Assembly (NCBI GenBank): GCA_945878355.1
Contig: CAMCTC010000092.1
Coordinates: 1 to 18,371 of the forward strand
Direction of reading: 5' to 3'
Length of the DNA: 18,371 nucleotides
Source: Bordetella parapertussis
GTDB lineage: Bacteria > Pseudomonadota > Gammaproteobacteria > Burkholderiales > Burkholderiaceae_C
Made by a program: the position numbers and the translations under genes. Positions 1 through 8,561 of the stretch are shown here, in pieces; positions within the stretch are counted from its first letter, which is position 1; every line of letters starts with the position of its first letter. The notes beneath the pieces were generated by a model. The model was not told where the DNA came from. It saw only the letters and a list, made by a program, of their open reading frames with translations, and did no database searches.

Positions 1-482
1 GTCCGGCTCAGCCTGCGCATGCGCTCGCCCGGCGTGACGATGTCGGTCAGGCGGATGCCGAACTTGTCGTTGACCACCACCACCTCGCCTTGGGCAATCA
101 AATAGCCGTTGACCAGAACGTCCATCGGTTCGCCTGCCAGCGCGTCGAGTTCGACCACCGAGCCTTGGGCGAGTTGCAGGATGTGCTTGATCGGGATCCG
201 GGTGCGGCCAAGCTCGACGGTCAACTGCACCGGGATGTCGAGGATCATGTTCAGGTCGTTGCCCGCGACGCCGCCGTCCGGCGTTGAGGCCGTGAAGTTG
301 GTGAACGACGCTGCAGCCACCGAGTCGGCGCCGTTGACGCCGTTGACGCTGGCCGCAAAGCCTGGTGCCGTGCCGGACCCCGCATCGCTGCGGGTCGGTT
401 CAGGCCTCGACTCGTCCAGCGCGGCAGCCCATTCGGCGGCCATTCGGTCTTCTTCCGTCAGCAGTGCGACTTCTTCACTCAT
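1..482 (-). CDS. fliN: Flagellar motor switch protein FliN (3' end cut by window edge)
   Basis: FliN forms, with FliM, the lower C ring of the flagellar rotor on the cytoplasmic side, and takes part in torque, switching and docking of the export ATPase complex. The reading frame begins MSEEVALLTEEDRMAAEW and has an Ala/Ser/Asp-rich N-terminal part of about 75 residues. The conserved SpoA-type FliN core follows: LNMILDIPVQLTVELG, then ILQLAQGSVVELDALAGEP, DVLVNGYLIAQGEVVVV and FGIRLTDIV. About 160 codons are present, ending at RMRRLSR, so only the last few codons and the stop are missing. The ATG at 482 has a GGGAG ribosome-binding site at 489-493, six bases upstream. The start overlaps the fliM stop by 8 bases, implying translational coupling. 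Identification is firm. Confidence 0.95.
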   Translation of the reverse strand, partial: MSEEVALLTEEDRMAAEWAAALDESRPEPTRSDAGSGTAPGFAASVNGVNGADSVAAASFTNFTASTPDGGVAGNDLNMILDIPVQLTVELGRTRIPIKHILQLAQGSVVELDALAGEPMDVLVNGYLIAQGEVVVVNDKFGIRLTDIVTPGERMRRLSR

Positions 483-1476
483 GCAGGTCTCCCAACCAAC
501 CGGCGTCTGAGCCGGTCAACAAACGGTCGATCTTGATGGCGTTCTTGCCGTTGGAAGTGCCGTAATGGCAGTCGAACACCGGCACGCCATCGACTTTGGC
601 CTGGATCATTTTTTCGAGATCGAGCTCAATGAAGTCGCCCGGTTTGAAGCTCAGCAACTGCTCGACCGTGGCGCGCGCGGTCGCGAGTTCGGCCACCAGC
701 GGCACGTCGGCCGACTGGATCTGTGCGCGCAGCAGCCGGATCCAGCGGCGGTCGGGCTCGGCGTCGCCTTGCATCGTGCTGTAGAGCACGTCGCGGATCG
801 GTTCCAGCGTCGAGTACGGAATGCAGATGTGCACCGTGCCGGTGATGTCGCCAATCTCTAGTGTGTAGCTGGTCGCCACGACCACCTCGCTGGGCGTGGC
901 GATGTTGCAGAACTGCGGTTGCATCTCCGAGCGCTGGTATTCGAGCTCGACCGGGTAGATGCCGGCCCAGGCCTTGCGGTACTCGACGATGATGCATTCG
1001 ACCAGGCGCTGGATCACGCGCTGCTCGGTGGCCGAGAAATCGCGGCCCTCGATCCGCGTGTGGTACTTGCCGCTGCCGCCGTACAACGCGTCGATCACAG
1101 CGAACACCAGCGCGGGCTCGCAGACGATCAATCCGCTGCCTCGCAAGGGCTTGACCGAGACGATGTTGAAGTTGGTCGGCACGACGATCTCGCGCAGAAA
1201 GGCGCTGAACTTGATCACCTTGGCGCCGCCGATCGCCACTTCGGGGCTCTTTCTGATCAGGTTGAACAGCCCGATGCGGATGTTGCGGGCGAAGCGCTCG
1301 CCGATGATCTCCATCGTGGGCATTCGCCCGCGAACGATGCGCTCCTGGCTCGCGATGTTGTAGTTGCGCACGCCCCCCGGCGTGTTGACCTCGGCGGTCT
1401 CGGGTTTCTGGCTCTCGCCGGTGATGCCCTGCAGCAGCGCATCGACCTCGTCCTGCGACAGAATCTGTTGGCTCAT
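475..1476 (-). CDS. fliM: Flagellar motor switch protein FliM
   Basis: FliM is the middle component of the rotor C ring. It binds phospho-CheY and couples the signal to FliG to switch rotation direction. The protein has 333 residues, almost the same as the E. coli protein. The N-terminal CheY-binding segment (ILSQDEVDALLQGI, residues 5-18) is intact. The central domain carries the conserved GGxG loop (GGSG, residues 133-136), and the C-terminal part has the SpoA-like FliN-binding domain (LLSFKPGDFIELDL). The ATG lies 28 bases after the fliL stop. Its ribosome-binding site is weak (a GGACGG-like stretch), so coupling to fliL is plausible. The stop overlaps the fliN start as ATGAGTGA. Confidence 0.97.
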   Translation of the reverse strand: MSQQILSQDEVDALLQGITGESQKPETAEVNTPGGVRNYNIASQERIVRGRMPTMEIIGERFARNIRIGLFNLIRKSPEVAIGGAKVIKFSAFLREIVVPTNFNIVSVKPLRGSGLIVCEPALVFAVIDALYGGSGKYHTRIEGRDFSATEQRVIQRLVECIIVEYRKAWAGIYPVELEYQRSEMQPQFCNIATPSEVVVATSYTLEIGDITGTVHICIPYSTLEPIRDVLYSTMQGDAEPDRRWIRLLRAQIQSADVPLVAELATARATVEQLLSFKPGDFIELDLEKMIQAKVDGVPVFDCHYGTSNGKNAIKIDRLLTGSDAGWLGDLHE

Positions 1477-1504
1477 CAGGTGAGCCGTCCAGCGTTGGTC
1501 GAGT

Positions 1505-2083
1505 TCATTGCACGATGAAGTTTGAGAAGTGCACTGCCGTGACCGGCAATTCGGCGGGTGCAGCCTTCTTTTTGCCCGGCGCGCTGGCGCGTTGTGCTTC
1601 GTCCCTGACTCCGTGACCCAGCGGCTGCACCGATGCGATGAGGATCGCGCTGGCGAGCTTTTCCTTGCCTTCGCGGGTCAGCAACTCGGCGGCCGTCTTG
1701 TGCGCCAAGACCATCAAGATGTTGCCGCGGATGATCGGCATGTATGCCTTGAGCTCCTCGCCGACCTTGGCGTCGCGGATCTCCAGCGTGATGCCGATCT
1801 GGGCATAGCGCTCGGCGTCGTGGTCGGCGAGGTTGACGGTGAACGGGTCGAGGGCGACAAAGCTCGGCGGGTGCTTGACGTCGTGGGTGATGCCAGGCTT
1901 GGTGTCGCGGGCTTCGACCTGGCTGACGTCGGCGTTGTCTTCGTCACTCGAAGCGGCCCTTTTCTTGAGCAGCAACCAAGCGCTTGCGCTGCCGCCGACC
2001 AAAAGCAGCAGGGCAAGGATCACGATGATCAGCTTCTTCTTGCTGCGGGGACTGGCTGGAACGGTGATGGCGGGGGCGGACAT
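1505..2083 (-). CDS. fliL: Flagellar basal body-associated protein FliL
   Basis: FliL is a single-pass inner-membrane protein that surrounds or supports the stator units near the basal body. This 192-residue version starts MSAPAITVPASPRSKKK. A strong transmembrane helix follows at about residues 18-38 (LIIVILALLLLVGGSASAWLLL), then an acidic linker. The periplasmic domain contains PPSFVALDPFTVNL and the C-terminal VHFSNFIVQ, both typical of the family. A start 15 codons further upstream is possible in frame, but the ATG at 2083 is preferred because an AGGAG lies eight bases before it and the extra residues are basic and unlike FliL. It is separated from fliK by 130 bases. A somewhat unusual segment (EAQRASAPGKKKAAPAE) precedes the C-terminal strand. 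Confidence 0.95.
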   Translation of the reverse strand: MSAPAITVPASPRSKKKLIIVILALLLLVGGSASAWLLLKKRAASSDEDNADVSQVEARDTKPGITHDVKHPPSFVALDPFTVNLADHDAERYAQIGITLEIRDAKVGEELKAYMPIIRGNILMVLAHKTAAELLTREGKEKLASAILIASVQPLGHGVRDEAQRASAPGKKKAAPAELPVTAVHFSNFIVQ

Positions 2084-2213
2084 TCTCGAGGCTCCTGGAG
2101 GTCGCCGTGGGTGCTTGCGCACGGCCACGAAGACAGCTCATTGTTTGAGCCAGGCGACGCCAGCGATGCGCCAAATAGCAGGGCGAATCACGCCGACTTG
2201 GGCGCTCGGTTCG
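2084..2213 (-). other. fliK-fliL intergenic region with two small hairpins
   Basis: This is a 130-base gap in an otherwise tightly packed cluster. On the transcribed strand it can form two hairpins. One at 2136-2150 has a perfect five-pair stem (GCTCA/TGAGC) and a five-base loop, extendable by two G-U pairs. The other at 2104-2125 has a six-pair stem (GCCGTG/CACGGC) and a ten-base loop, or alternatively a four-pair stem with a GCAA tetraloop. Neither is followed by a run of T, so they are not clear intrinsic terminators. I see no convincing promoter. The gap may mark a processing site or an operon sub-boundary before fliL-fliM-fliN. Confidence 0.35.
2092..2096 (-). promoter_or_regulatory. Ribosome-binding site of fliL
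   Basis: AGGAG on the minus strand, eight bases before the ATG at 2083. It is one of the clearest Shine-Dalgarno sequences in the cluster and decides the fliL start in favour of 2083 over the in-frame codon at 2128. Confidence 0.75.
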
Positions 2214-4655
2214 TCAGGCCACCAGGTCGATCAGGCCGCGCCGCTGGTTGCGCGTGACCGGGCGGTTCACCGGGCCTGACGCGAAGTCCCGTCCCTGAGG
2301 AGCATCGCGCCTGCTGGGTGCAGTGTCTTCGCGCGGTGGCTGGCGACCCGGATGCTGCTCGAACACGCCGCCGCCGGCAAGGTTGATGCCGGCGTCGCGC
2401 AGCGCTGCGGCCAGCGCTGGCAGCGAGGCTTCAATCGCTTGCCGTGTGCTGGCCCGGTCGGCCTGGAACTCCACCTGTGCTGTGCTGCCTTCGAGTGCAA
2501 TCCGCACCGAGACAGGGCCCATCTCGGCTGGGTTGAGTTGCAGGCTGGCGCTGTGCAGGCCGTTGCGCACGAACAGGCTGACTTGAGCCCCCAGTGCCGG
2601 CCCAAACGCCGGGCTGTCGATCGGTGCAGCGATGCGGGCTTCTGCCGGCGCTGGGCTGGTGGTGACGCCGGCGCTGGCCGAAGCGGGTGGTGTGGCGGCT
2701 GGTGCGGCCGCTGGTGCTGGATCTGGTGTGGCGTTTGGCGCCGCGGGCTGGCGTTCGGTCGACCGAATCGGGTCGTGACCGATTGCCGCGACCTCAGGTG
2801 TCGGGTCCGGTGTTGGCATCGCCGGTGTGGACGAGTTGTGCAGCGCCGATTCAGCCGAATTGGCCATGCCGCGCCGGTGGTCCAAGGGGGCCGCGTCGGC
2901 TCGGTTCGGCCGCATGGCGACTTGTTCGCTGGGCGCCAAGACCTCGGCCGGCCGATCTGTCGACGCGGGATTGCCCACGCGCTCGGGTGCCACTGTCGAT
3001 GGCCCTGCGACTTGCAAGCCTGACGGCCATCGGTCCGTGCGGGTGGACCGTTGTTCACGCGCTTTGTCGGTCAAGCGCTCGGTGTTGCCTGGGGTCGTGC
3101 GGTCCGTGCTGGTGCCAGACGGGGTTTGCGGGGCTTTGACACCGGCCATGACGACGGGTTGCTCAGGCCTGGCAGTCGTGATCTGCGGCACCGTGATGCT
3201 GTGCGGGGCTGGCGTGAGCCCCGCGGGTTCGATGGGTGGCGGGGCCACCGTCGCTGCTGTTGGTGCTGGTGCTGAGGCTGGGGCTGGGGTGGGCGTGGCG
3301 CTGGGCAGTCCTGGGAAACTGTCGCCTTCGTCGATGGCGCTGAGCTGCGGCCAGGCGACGGCGCGAATCGTCGGCGCGTCGGGTTGGGCCGCATCGCCTG
3401 AGCGCCTGGTGTTGCCGTTTTCGGCGACGGCGGTGGGTCGGATGACCGTGCCAGCGGCGCTGTCGATGGCGTGATGCCGACCGCGGTCTTGCTGACCAAG
3501 GTCTTGTTGTTCAACCGTGGCGGCTGGCCGTGCAGGCCTTGCATCGACTGCGGCCACAGTCGCTGACCGTGCAGCTTCGGGACCTCTTGAGGAATCGCCC
3601 TCGGGCTTGCTGGTGCGGTCGAATCGCGCGGCGAAGCCGGCGCCGTTGCCGATGCCCAGCCCTGTCGTCTGGCGATCCTGGCTGCCCACCACCTGGTTCG
3701 GCGAGCCGATGTGAGGGCCTGGCGCGGTCGGCGTTTGTTGGGCCGTCTCGGCACGGGGAGAGTCGCTTGCGTGAACGCCAGGCCGACCCGGGGCCGCGGT
3801 GACCTGTGCTGGCGTGCCGGCGTCGTGAGCGGCGTCGTCAGCGGCGGGAGTGGCTGCAGAGCTTGAGGCAGGCGGGTTGATCGCTGCGGGCTGCCAACCC
3901 GCCATCAAGGCTTGGGCGATTGGATCCGATGTCTGCGCTGAGCGTTGCTTGGGCTGCAAGTCGGGCTGCGAACTCGCCGCGGTGTCGGTGGCCTCGGCCG
4001 TACTGGCGTCTAGGCTGTCGCCCCCCTCGCTTTCGCGCCCGTCCTTGGCAGGCTTGCCGCTGGTGGCAATAGTCCTGGCCTGGGCGTGGTCCCTGGCAGT
4101 TGCTAGCCTGCTGCCGAGCGCTGCAAACTCCTGCAAAGCTGTCGTTGCGGCCCGGTTGCGGACCGGCGAGTGGGGCGCCCGAGCTTGCACCGAGTCCGGC
4201 GCCGGCACGCCAACCGTCTGGCCGGCACCAAGTACCTGAACCGCCGCTGACCTACCGTGCGGCTCCGGCTTGCCGAGGGTCAGGATCGCGTTCGATGCCG
4301 ATGCCGATGCCGATGCCGATGTCGATGCCGGTGCCGGTGCCGGTGCCGGTACCGAGGCCAGGGCCGGACGCGAGGTCGCAGTCGCAGAGTCGCTGGCTGG
4401 GCCTGCCTCCGGGATGCGTGGCGGCCGGTTGCTGCTTGGCGGGGTGGGTGCAGGCGCAGCGTCGGTTGTGGTTTGCCGGGTGTCCGGCAAGGCGGGCAGG
4501 GCCGGGTCGGCGCTGGCCGGGCTCTGCAGTTCGACTTGGCGCTGCATCACGGCGGCAAAGCCCCGGTCGGCATCGCTGGCCTCGCGGGTATCGGCCTGGG
4601 CCGCGGCCGGCAGATGCAAGGCCTTGTTCAGTGACGTTCGCAAGGCGGTCAGCAT
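2214..4655 (-). CDS. fliK: Flagellar hook-length control protein FliK (long form)
   Basis: FliK is exported during hook growth, acts as a molecular ruler, and switches the export apparatus from hook to filament subunits through its C-terminal domain. This protein has 813 residues, about twice the length of the Salmonella protein. Only the C-terminal domain (about residues 688-766) is clearly conserved, with the family signature LQLNPAEMGPVSVRI (706-720) and a helix TRQAIEASLPALAAALRDAG. The preceding roughly 680 residues are low-complexity Ala/Pro/Thr/Ser-rich, as expected of an unfolded ruler. They include an alternating AP/AS tract (residues 103-121) encoded by hexanucleotide repeats. The ATG at 4655 has a GGGAG five bases upstream and overlaps the fliJ stop by 7 bases. 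Function is secure from the C-terminal domain and the position after fliJ. Confidence 0.93.
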   Translation of the reverse strand: MLTALRTSLNKALHLPAAAQADTREASDADRGFAAVMQRQVELQSPASADPALPALPDTRQTTTDAAPAPTPPSSNRPPRIPEAGPASDSATATSRPALASVPAPAPAPASTSASASASASNAILTLGKPEPHGRSAAVQVLGAGQTVGVPAPDSVQARAPHSPVRNRAATTALQEFAALGSRLATARDHAQARTIATSGKPAKDGRESEGGDSLDASTAEATDTAASSQPDLQPKQRSAQTSDPIAQALMAGWQPAAINPPASSSAATPAADDAAHDAGTPAQVTAAPGRPGVHASDSPRAETAQQTPTAPGPHIGSPNQVVGSQDRQTTGLGIGNGAGFAARFDRTSKPEGDSSRGPEAARSATVAAVDARPARPAATVEQQDLGQQDRGRHHAIDSAAGTVIRPTAVAENGNTRRSGDAAQPDAPTIRAVAWPQLSAIDEGDSFPGLPSATPTPAPASAPAPTAATVAPPPIEPAGLTPAPHSITVPQITTARPEQPVVMAGVKAPQTPSGTSTDRTTPGNTERLTDKAREQRSTRTDRWPSGLQVAGPSTVAPERVGNPASTDRPAEVLAPSEQVAMRPNRADAAPLDHRRGMANSAESALHNSSTPAMPTPDPTPEVAAIGHDPIRSTERQPAAPNATPDPAPAAAPAATPPASASAGVTTSPAPAEARIAAPIDSPAFGPALGAQVSLFVRNGLHSASLQLNPAEMGPVSVRIALEGSTAQVEFQADRASTRQAIEASLPALAAALRDAGINLAGGGVFEQHPGRQPPREDTAPSRRDAPQGRDFASGPVNRPVTRNQRRGLIDLVA
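4294..4353 (-). repeat. Hexanucleotide tandem repeat inside fliK
   Basis: Ten consecutive six-base units lie here. On the plus strand there are four GATGCC, one GATGTC, one GATGCC, three GGTGCC and one GGTACC. On the coding strand they encode alternating Ala-Ser then Ala-Pro dipeptides (residues about 103-121 of FliK). A gain or loss of one unit keeps the frame, so this tract could vary in length without breaking the gene. Confidence 0.9.
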
Positions 4656-5134
4656 GTCGTCTCCCGCTGGTTCAATGGGCGGCCGGCGGCCAGATGGCCA
4701 TGGCGCTGCGCGGCCTCGTCGGTGTGGCGCTGGTCGCGCCTTGCAGCGATTTTTTGCGCGTCGGCATGACGCCTGGCCATCAGCTTTTGCACCGCGGCGA
4801 CGCGCTGCTCACGCGCGATCAGCAGTGTTCGGGCCTGCTCCACCCGGTTTCCGAGTTGCTGGGTATTGTTTTGTTGGGCTGCGATCGCCTGGTCCAAGCG
4901 CTGGCCGAAGCCGCGCTGGCAATGCAGCAGTTCGGGTGTCCCGGCGCTGCGAAAACGCGTCATCCAACGCCCGTCGAACTCTGTCCTGTAGTCGCTGAGT
5001 TGCCCAGCGAGGGACTGGGCTTGCGCCACCAGGCGTTCAGCCTGGCGCAGCGCGGCTGAGGCGCGGTCGCGGTCGGCCTGGGCGCGCTGCAGCAGGGTTT
5101 CCAGCATGTTTTGTGCGCTCATTTTGAATGTCAT
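4649..5134 (-). CDS. fliJ: Flagellar export protein FliJ
   Basis: FliJ is a small coiled-coil protein that sits in the FliI ATPase ring like the gamma subunit of F1-ATPase and links it to the export gate FlhA. The 161-residue sequence MTFKMSAQNMLETLLQRAQ onward is a long charged helix: heptad-like stretches (DRDRASAALRQAERLVAQAQSL, then NRVEQARTLLIAREQRVAAVQKLMARR) with no other domain. Sequence conservation in this family is low, so identification rests on length, coiled-coil composition and position between fliI and fliK. The start is uncertain. The ATG at 5134 has GGTGA just upstream, the ATG at 5122 is a near alternative, and an ATG at 5170 would overlap the fliI end and adds residues unlike FliJ. 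The stop overlaps the fliK start. Confidence 0.88.
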   Translation of the reverse strand: MTFKMSAQNMLETLLQRAQADRDRASAALRQAERLVAQAQSLAGQLSDYRTEFDGRWMTRFRSAGTPELLHCQRGFGQRLDQAIAAQQNNTQQLGNRVEQARTLLIAREQRVAAVQKLMARRHADAQKIAARRDQRHTDEAAQRHGHLAAGRPLNQRETTC

Positions 5135-5148
5135 TTTCACCAGAGATA

Positions 5149-6639
5149 TCAACCGCCCAGCAACCGGCACAACAGGGTCCGGCTCTGAGCGATGGACGCG
5201 CGCTCGTGCATGTCTTGCTGCAGCAGCGCGACGAGCTTCGGGTGCAGCGCGAGGGCCTGGTCTAGATCGGCGTCGTGGCCACTCTGGTAGGCGCCGAGCT
5301 GGACCAGGTCGCGCGCCTTGTTCACTTTGGCCAGCATGGCTCGGGCGCGGCGCGCGGCCTCGACCTGTTCACGTGGGGCCACTGCGTTCATCACCCGCGA
5401 GATCGAGCGTTCGACATCGATCGCCGGGTAGTGGCCGGCCTCGGCCAGTTCGCGCGACAGCACGATGTGGCCGTCCAGGATACCGCGCGCAGCGTCGGCG
5501 ATCGGGTCCTGCGGGTCGTCGCCTTCGCTGAGCACGGTGTAGAAAGCGGTGATCGAGCCAACGCCGTTCAAGCCGTTGCCCGAGCGCTCGACCAACTGCG
5601 GCAGCTTGGCAAAGCAGCTCGGAGGATAACCCTTGGTGGCAGGAGGCTCACCGATCGCCAGCGCGATCTCGCGCTGGGCCATCGCGAAGCGGGTCAGGCT
5701 GTCCATCAGCAACAGCACATGGCGGCCCTGGTCGCGGAAATGCTCTGCGATCGCGGTGGCGTAGTTCGCGCCCTGCATCCGCAACAGCGGCGGCGAGTCC
5801 GCAGGGGCGGCGACCACCACGCTGCGTGCCAGGCCGTCGGCCCCGAGGATGTCCTCGATGAACTCCTTGACCTCGCGGCCGCGTTCGCCTATCAGTCCGA
5901 CGACGATCAGGTCGGCCTCGGTATAGCGCGCCATCATGCCCAGCAGCACCGATTTGCCCACGCCGGTACCGGCGAAAAGACCCAGGCGTTGCCCGCGGCC
6001 GACGGTCAGCAAGGCGTTGATCGCGCGCACACCGGTGTCTAGCGGGCAGCGTACCGGGTCGCGGTCCATCGCGTTGATGGCTCGTCTGAGCATCGGCTCA
6101 TTCACCACCTGCCGCAATGGACCCAGCCGGTCGATCGGCGCGCCCATCGCATCGACCACCCGGCCGAGCAAGCCCGCGCCCATCGGCAGGTGCAGGCCGC
6201 GGTCTTCTGCCCTGCGCCAACGGGGCAGGTCGCTGCCCAGCAAAGGCGGTGCGGTGGGCGGCAGGCGCGGGCTGACCCTCGCGCCGCTGCTCAGGCCTTG
6301 CAGGTCGCCGGTGGGCATCAGCAGCGCACGGTCGCCATGGAAGCCGACGACCTCGGCTTGTATCGGTTCAAGCGCGTCGCCGTGCACATCGCAGACGGCG
6401 CCCACCGGCACTCGCAAGCCGGCGGCTTCGAGCACCAGGCCGGTGATGCGCACCAGCGTGCCATGGGCTGGCAACGGCGTCGGCTGTTCTGCGCAGGTCT
6501 GCAGATCGTCGAGGTAGCGGGTCCAGCGTTGGCGTCGCGCTGAAGTCGTTGCGGGTTCGACCCGATCCGGCGCTGCGTCGACCCGCGGGCGACCCGCCTC
6601 GATCGGATCGGCGAGCGACGGCTGCGCATGCTCAGGCAT
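5149..6639 (-). CDS. fliI: Flagellum-specific export ATPase FliI
   Basis: FliI is the hexameric cytoplasmic ATPase that, with FliH and FliJ, feeds rod, hook and filament subunits into the flagellar type III export gate. It is homologous to the F1-ATPase beta subunit. The protein has 496 residues, with a roughly 30-residue N-terminal extension over the enteric protein. The Walker A motif AGTGVGKS is at about residues 223-230, Walker B VLLLMD at about 308-313, followed by [15 protein letters not shown] and the family hallmark [12 protein letters not shown]. All catalytic motifs are intact. The ATG at 6639 overlaps the fliH stop by 8 bases; a GTG directly before it (6642) is an alternative start, with a GGAG seven bases upstream. 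Confidence 0.97.
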   Translation of the reverse strand: MPEHAQPSLADPIEAGRPRVDAAPDRVEPATTSARRQRWTRYLDDLQTCAEQPTPLPAHGTLVRITGLVLEAAGLRVPVGAVCDVHGDALEPIQAEVVGFHGDRALLMPTGDLQGLSSGARVSPRLPPTAPPLLGSDLPRWRRAEDRGLHLPMGAGLLGRVVDAMGAPIDRLGPLRQVVNEPMLRRAINAMDRDPVRCPLDTGVRAINALLTVGRGQRLGLFAGTGVGKSVLLGMMARYTEADLIVVGLIGERGREVKEFIEDILGADGLARSVVVAAPADSPPLLRMQGANYATAIAEHFRDQGRHVLLLMDSLTRFAMAQREIALAIGEPPATKGYPPSCFAKLPQLVERSGNGLNGVGSITAFYTVLSEGDDPQDPIADAARGILDGHIVLSRELAEAGHYPAIDVERSISRVMNAVAPREQVEAARRARAMLAKVNKARDLVQLGAYQSGHDADLDQALALHPKLVALLQQDMHERASIAQSRTLLCRLLGG

Positions 6640-7465
6640 CACCTGCCGACTCCATCGCCTCGGACTCGCTGTCGTCCCAGGCCAAGCCTGTGCCCAGTGC
6701 GCGGCTGGCCATGGCCCAGCGCGAGGCGATGCGGGCGTCGATCACGCCGGCGTCGGATTCGATGCTGCAGCCGCCGCGTGCGATCGATGCCTGGCTCAGC
6801 AGGCGCGCGCCGCGCGCGGCCAGTGCTTCCTCGCAGCCCGCGGCCACCAAGGCGTGGTCTTCGGGATTCACGGCCACGGTGATCTGGCGCGCGCTCGCCA
6901 GAACGGCGTTGACCGCTTCACGCGCGACCTGGGTCACCAGCGCGGGTCGCAGGCTCAATTCGCTGCGAACCACCTGTCGCGCCAGTTCTGTGGCCACCCG
7001 CGCAACGCTGGCGGCGATCTGTTGTTCGAGTGTGCCGAGTTCCTGGTCCATCGCGGCCAACAGCTGACCGACCTGAGCGCTGAGCTGGCTGGCGTGGCGC
7101 TGCTTGAAGCTCTCGAGCGCCACCAGACCGTCGCGGTAGCCGTCTTGGTAGCCCTGGGCTCGGACCTCGGCAAGTTGGCGAGCCATCTCGCCTTGCATCC
7201 TGGTTTGCTGCGCGGCCAATGTCGTTGCGGGATCGGCCCGGGGCAAGGGCTGCGCTGAGGCCGGCTGCAGCGTGGCCCTGAAGCCTTCGCTGCCCGGCGG
7301 CTGGGCTGGGTCGAGGCCAGACCCTGCGGCCTGGCTGAACGCGGCGGGCTGCCAGGCCGCAAAGCCCTGCAACTCCTCGCGCGGGATGAACCGGGTGTAG
7401 CCCAGGCCGGCGCGCGAGTTGGGCGGCGCTGGCACCTGGCGCGGCCCGCGGTCAGAGGAACTCAT
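6632..7465 (-). CDS. fliH: Flagellar assembly protein FliH (export ATPase regulator)
   Basis: FliH dimers hold FliI inactive in the cytoplasm and anchor the ATPase complex to FliN in the C ring. This 277-residue protein has the conserved N-terminal segment [18 protein letters not shown], whose Trp/aromatic region is known in the family to contact the C ring and export gate. A Pro/Ala-rich linker and a long helix follow, with spaced glycines (GYQDGYRDG) typical of FliH GxxxG repeats. The C-terminal part resembles the peripheral-stalk/V-ATPase E-like domain ([20 protein letters not shown], then [13 protein letters not shown]). The ATG at 7465 is preferred; a GTG two codons earlier (7471) is possible. 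It overlaps the end of fliG by 14 bases. No strong ribosome-binding site is seen, only GGCGG, consistent with coupling to fliG. Confidence 0.93.
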   Translation of the reverse strand: MSSSDRGPRQVPAPPNSRAGLGYTRFIPREELQGFAAWQPAAFSQAAGSGLDPAQPPGSEGFRATLQPASAQPLPRADPATTLAAQQTRMQGEMARQLAEVRAQGYQDGYRDGLVALESFKQRHASQLSAQVGQLLAAMDQELGTLEQQIAASVARVATELARQVVRSELSLRPALVTQVAREAVNAVLASARQITVAVNPEDHALVAAGCEEALAARGARLLSQASIARGGCSIESDAGVIDARIASRWAMASRALGTGLAWDDSESEAMESAGDA

Positions 7466-8447
7466 CGGCACCGCCGCCAGCGATCACGATCTGGCCATCA
7501 TCGACCAGCCGTCGAACGATCTTGAGGATCTCTTTTTGCTCAGCCTCGACGTCGGAGACCCGCACCGGGCCGCGGCCGTCCAGGTCCTCGCGCAGGGTTT
7601 CGGCGGCCCGGCTGGACATGTTCCTGAACACTTTGTCGCGCACCTCGGGCGTCGCACCCTTGAGCGCGAGCACCAGCGATTCGCTCTGCACTTCTTTGAG
7701 GACGGCCTGGATGCCCTTGTCGTCGACCTTGATCAGGTCGTCGAAGCCGAACATGTTGTCCATCAGCATTTGCGCCAGGTCGGCATCGGATTCGCGCACA
7801 TAGTCGAGCACGCTGGTCTCTAGGGCACTGCCGAGTTGGTTGATGATCTCGGACGCGGTCTTGACACCGCCCAGCGAGGCCTTTCGCATCTTTTCGCCGC
7901 CGGCGAGCACGCTGCTCATCACCTCGTTCAAGTCCTTGAGCGCCGCGGGCTGGATGCCATCGAGCGTGGCGATTCGAATCATCACCTCGTTGCGCTGGCG
8001 CTCGGTGAAGCACTTCATCACCTCGGCCGCCTGGTCGCTGTCTAGATGCACCAGGATCGCCGCGACGATCTGCGGGTGCTCGTTGCGCATCAGCTCTGCC
8101 ACGGTGCCCGGGTCCATCCACTTCAGGCCCTCGATGCCGGTGACATCGCTGCCTTGCAGGATGCGGTCGATCAGCAGGTTGGCTTTGTCGTCGCCCAGCG
8201 CCTTGCGAAGCACGCTCTTGACGTATTCGTCGGTGTTGGCGACCAGGGTGTGCTGCTCTAGGGATTCGGTGCTGAATTTGTCCAGCACCCGGGTCAGCCG
8301 CTCGCGCGGCACGACCTTGAGCCGGGCGATGGTTTCGCCGAGCTTTTGCACTTCCTTGGGCGCGAGATGCTTGAACACCTCGGCCGCCTCGATCTCGCCA
8401 AGCGACATCAACAGGATGGCGGCGTCTTCCATGCCAGCGTCGGCCAT
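7452..8447 (-). CDS. fliG: Flagellar motor switch protein FliG
   Basis: FliG is the top layer of the rotor C ring. It binds the MS ring (FliF) through its N-terminal domain and meets the stator MotA with its C-terminal domain to generate torque. The protein has 331 residues, the same length as the E. coli protein. It shows the EHPQ motif (residues 123-126), the MFxF hinge (MFGF, 232-235), and torque-helix charges that align with the known set: Lys263, Arg280, Glu287, Asp288 and Arg296. One of the two usual aspartates is a glutamate, a conservative change. The ribosome-binding site before the ATG at 8447 is weak. The gap to fliF holds an 11-bp repeat that may affect coupling. Confidence 0.98.
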   Translation of the reverse strand: MADAGMEDAAILLMSLGEIEAAEVFKHLAPKEVQKLGETIARLKVVPRERLTRVLDKFSTESLEQHTLVANTDEYVKSVLRKALGDDKANLLIDRILQGSDVTGIEGLKWMDPGTVAELMRNEHPQIVAAILVHLDSDQAAEVMKCFTERQRNEVMIRIATLDGIQPAALKDLNEVMSSVLAGGEKMRKASLGGVKTASEIINQLGSALETSVLDYVRESDADLAQMLMDNMFGFDDLIKVDDKGIQAVLKEVQSESLVLALKGATPEVRDKVFRNMSSRAAETLREDLDGRGPVRVSDVEAEQKEILKIVRRLVDDGQIVIAGGGADEFL

Positions 8448-8454
8448 GATCTGC

Positions 8455-8561
8455 TCAGGTTCGGGTGGGTGAGGGGGCCGACACAGCCGGCGCTGCGGGC
8501 GCTCGCTGCGGTCTCATGCCGGACTCATGCCGGACTCATGCCGGACTCATGCCGGATTCAT
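8455..8561 (-). other. Possible chain of minicistrons linking fliF to fliG
   Basis: Read on the transcribed strand, the fliF stop TGA overlaps an ATG at 8561. From there ATG-AAT-CCG-GCA-TGA ends on the next ATGA. The same Met-Ser-Pro-Ala mini-frame repeats from ATGs at 8550, 8539 and 8528. The last ATG (8517) opens a 20-codon frame starting MRPQRAPAAP whose TGA (8455-8457) lies seven bases before the fliG ATG. The stop/start overlaps are seen directly. That ribosomes use them to travel from fliF to fliG is inference, and none of the ATGs has a good ribosome-binding site. Confidence 0.3.

Noticed and set aside
2175..2190. Sigma-54-like sequence (TGGCGCATCGCTGGCG on the minus strand) before fliL
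   Set aside because: The GG and GC elements have the right spacing, but several other consensus positions fail and such partial matches are common at this GC content.
4100..5059. Plus-strand open frame of about 319 codons opposite fliJ and fliK
   Set aside because: It lies across the well-supported fliJ and fliK genes and encodes a Pro/Arg-rich product including a PM repeat from the hexanucleotide tract. It is an artefact of high GC.
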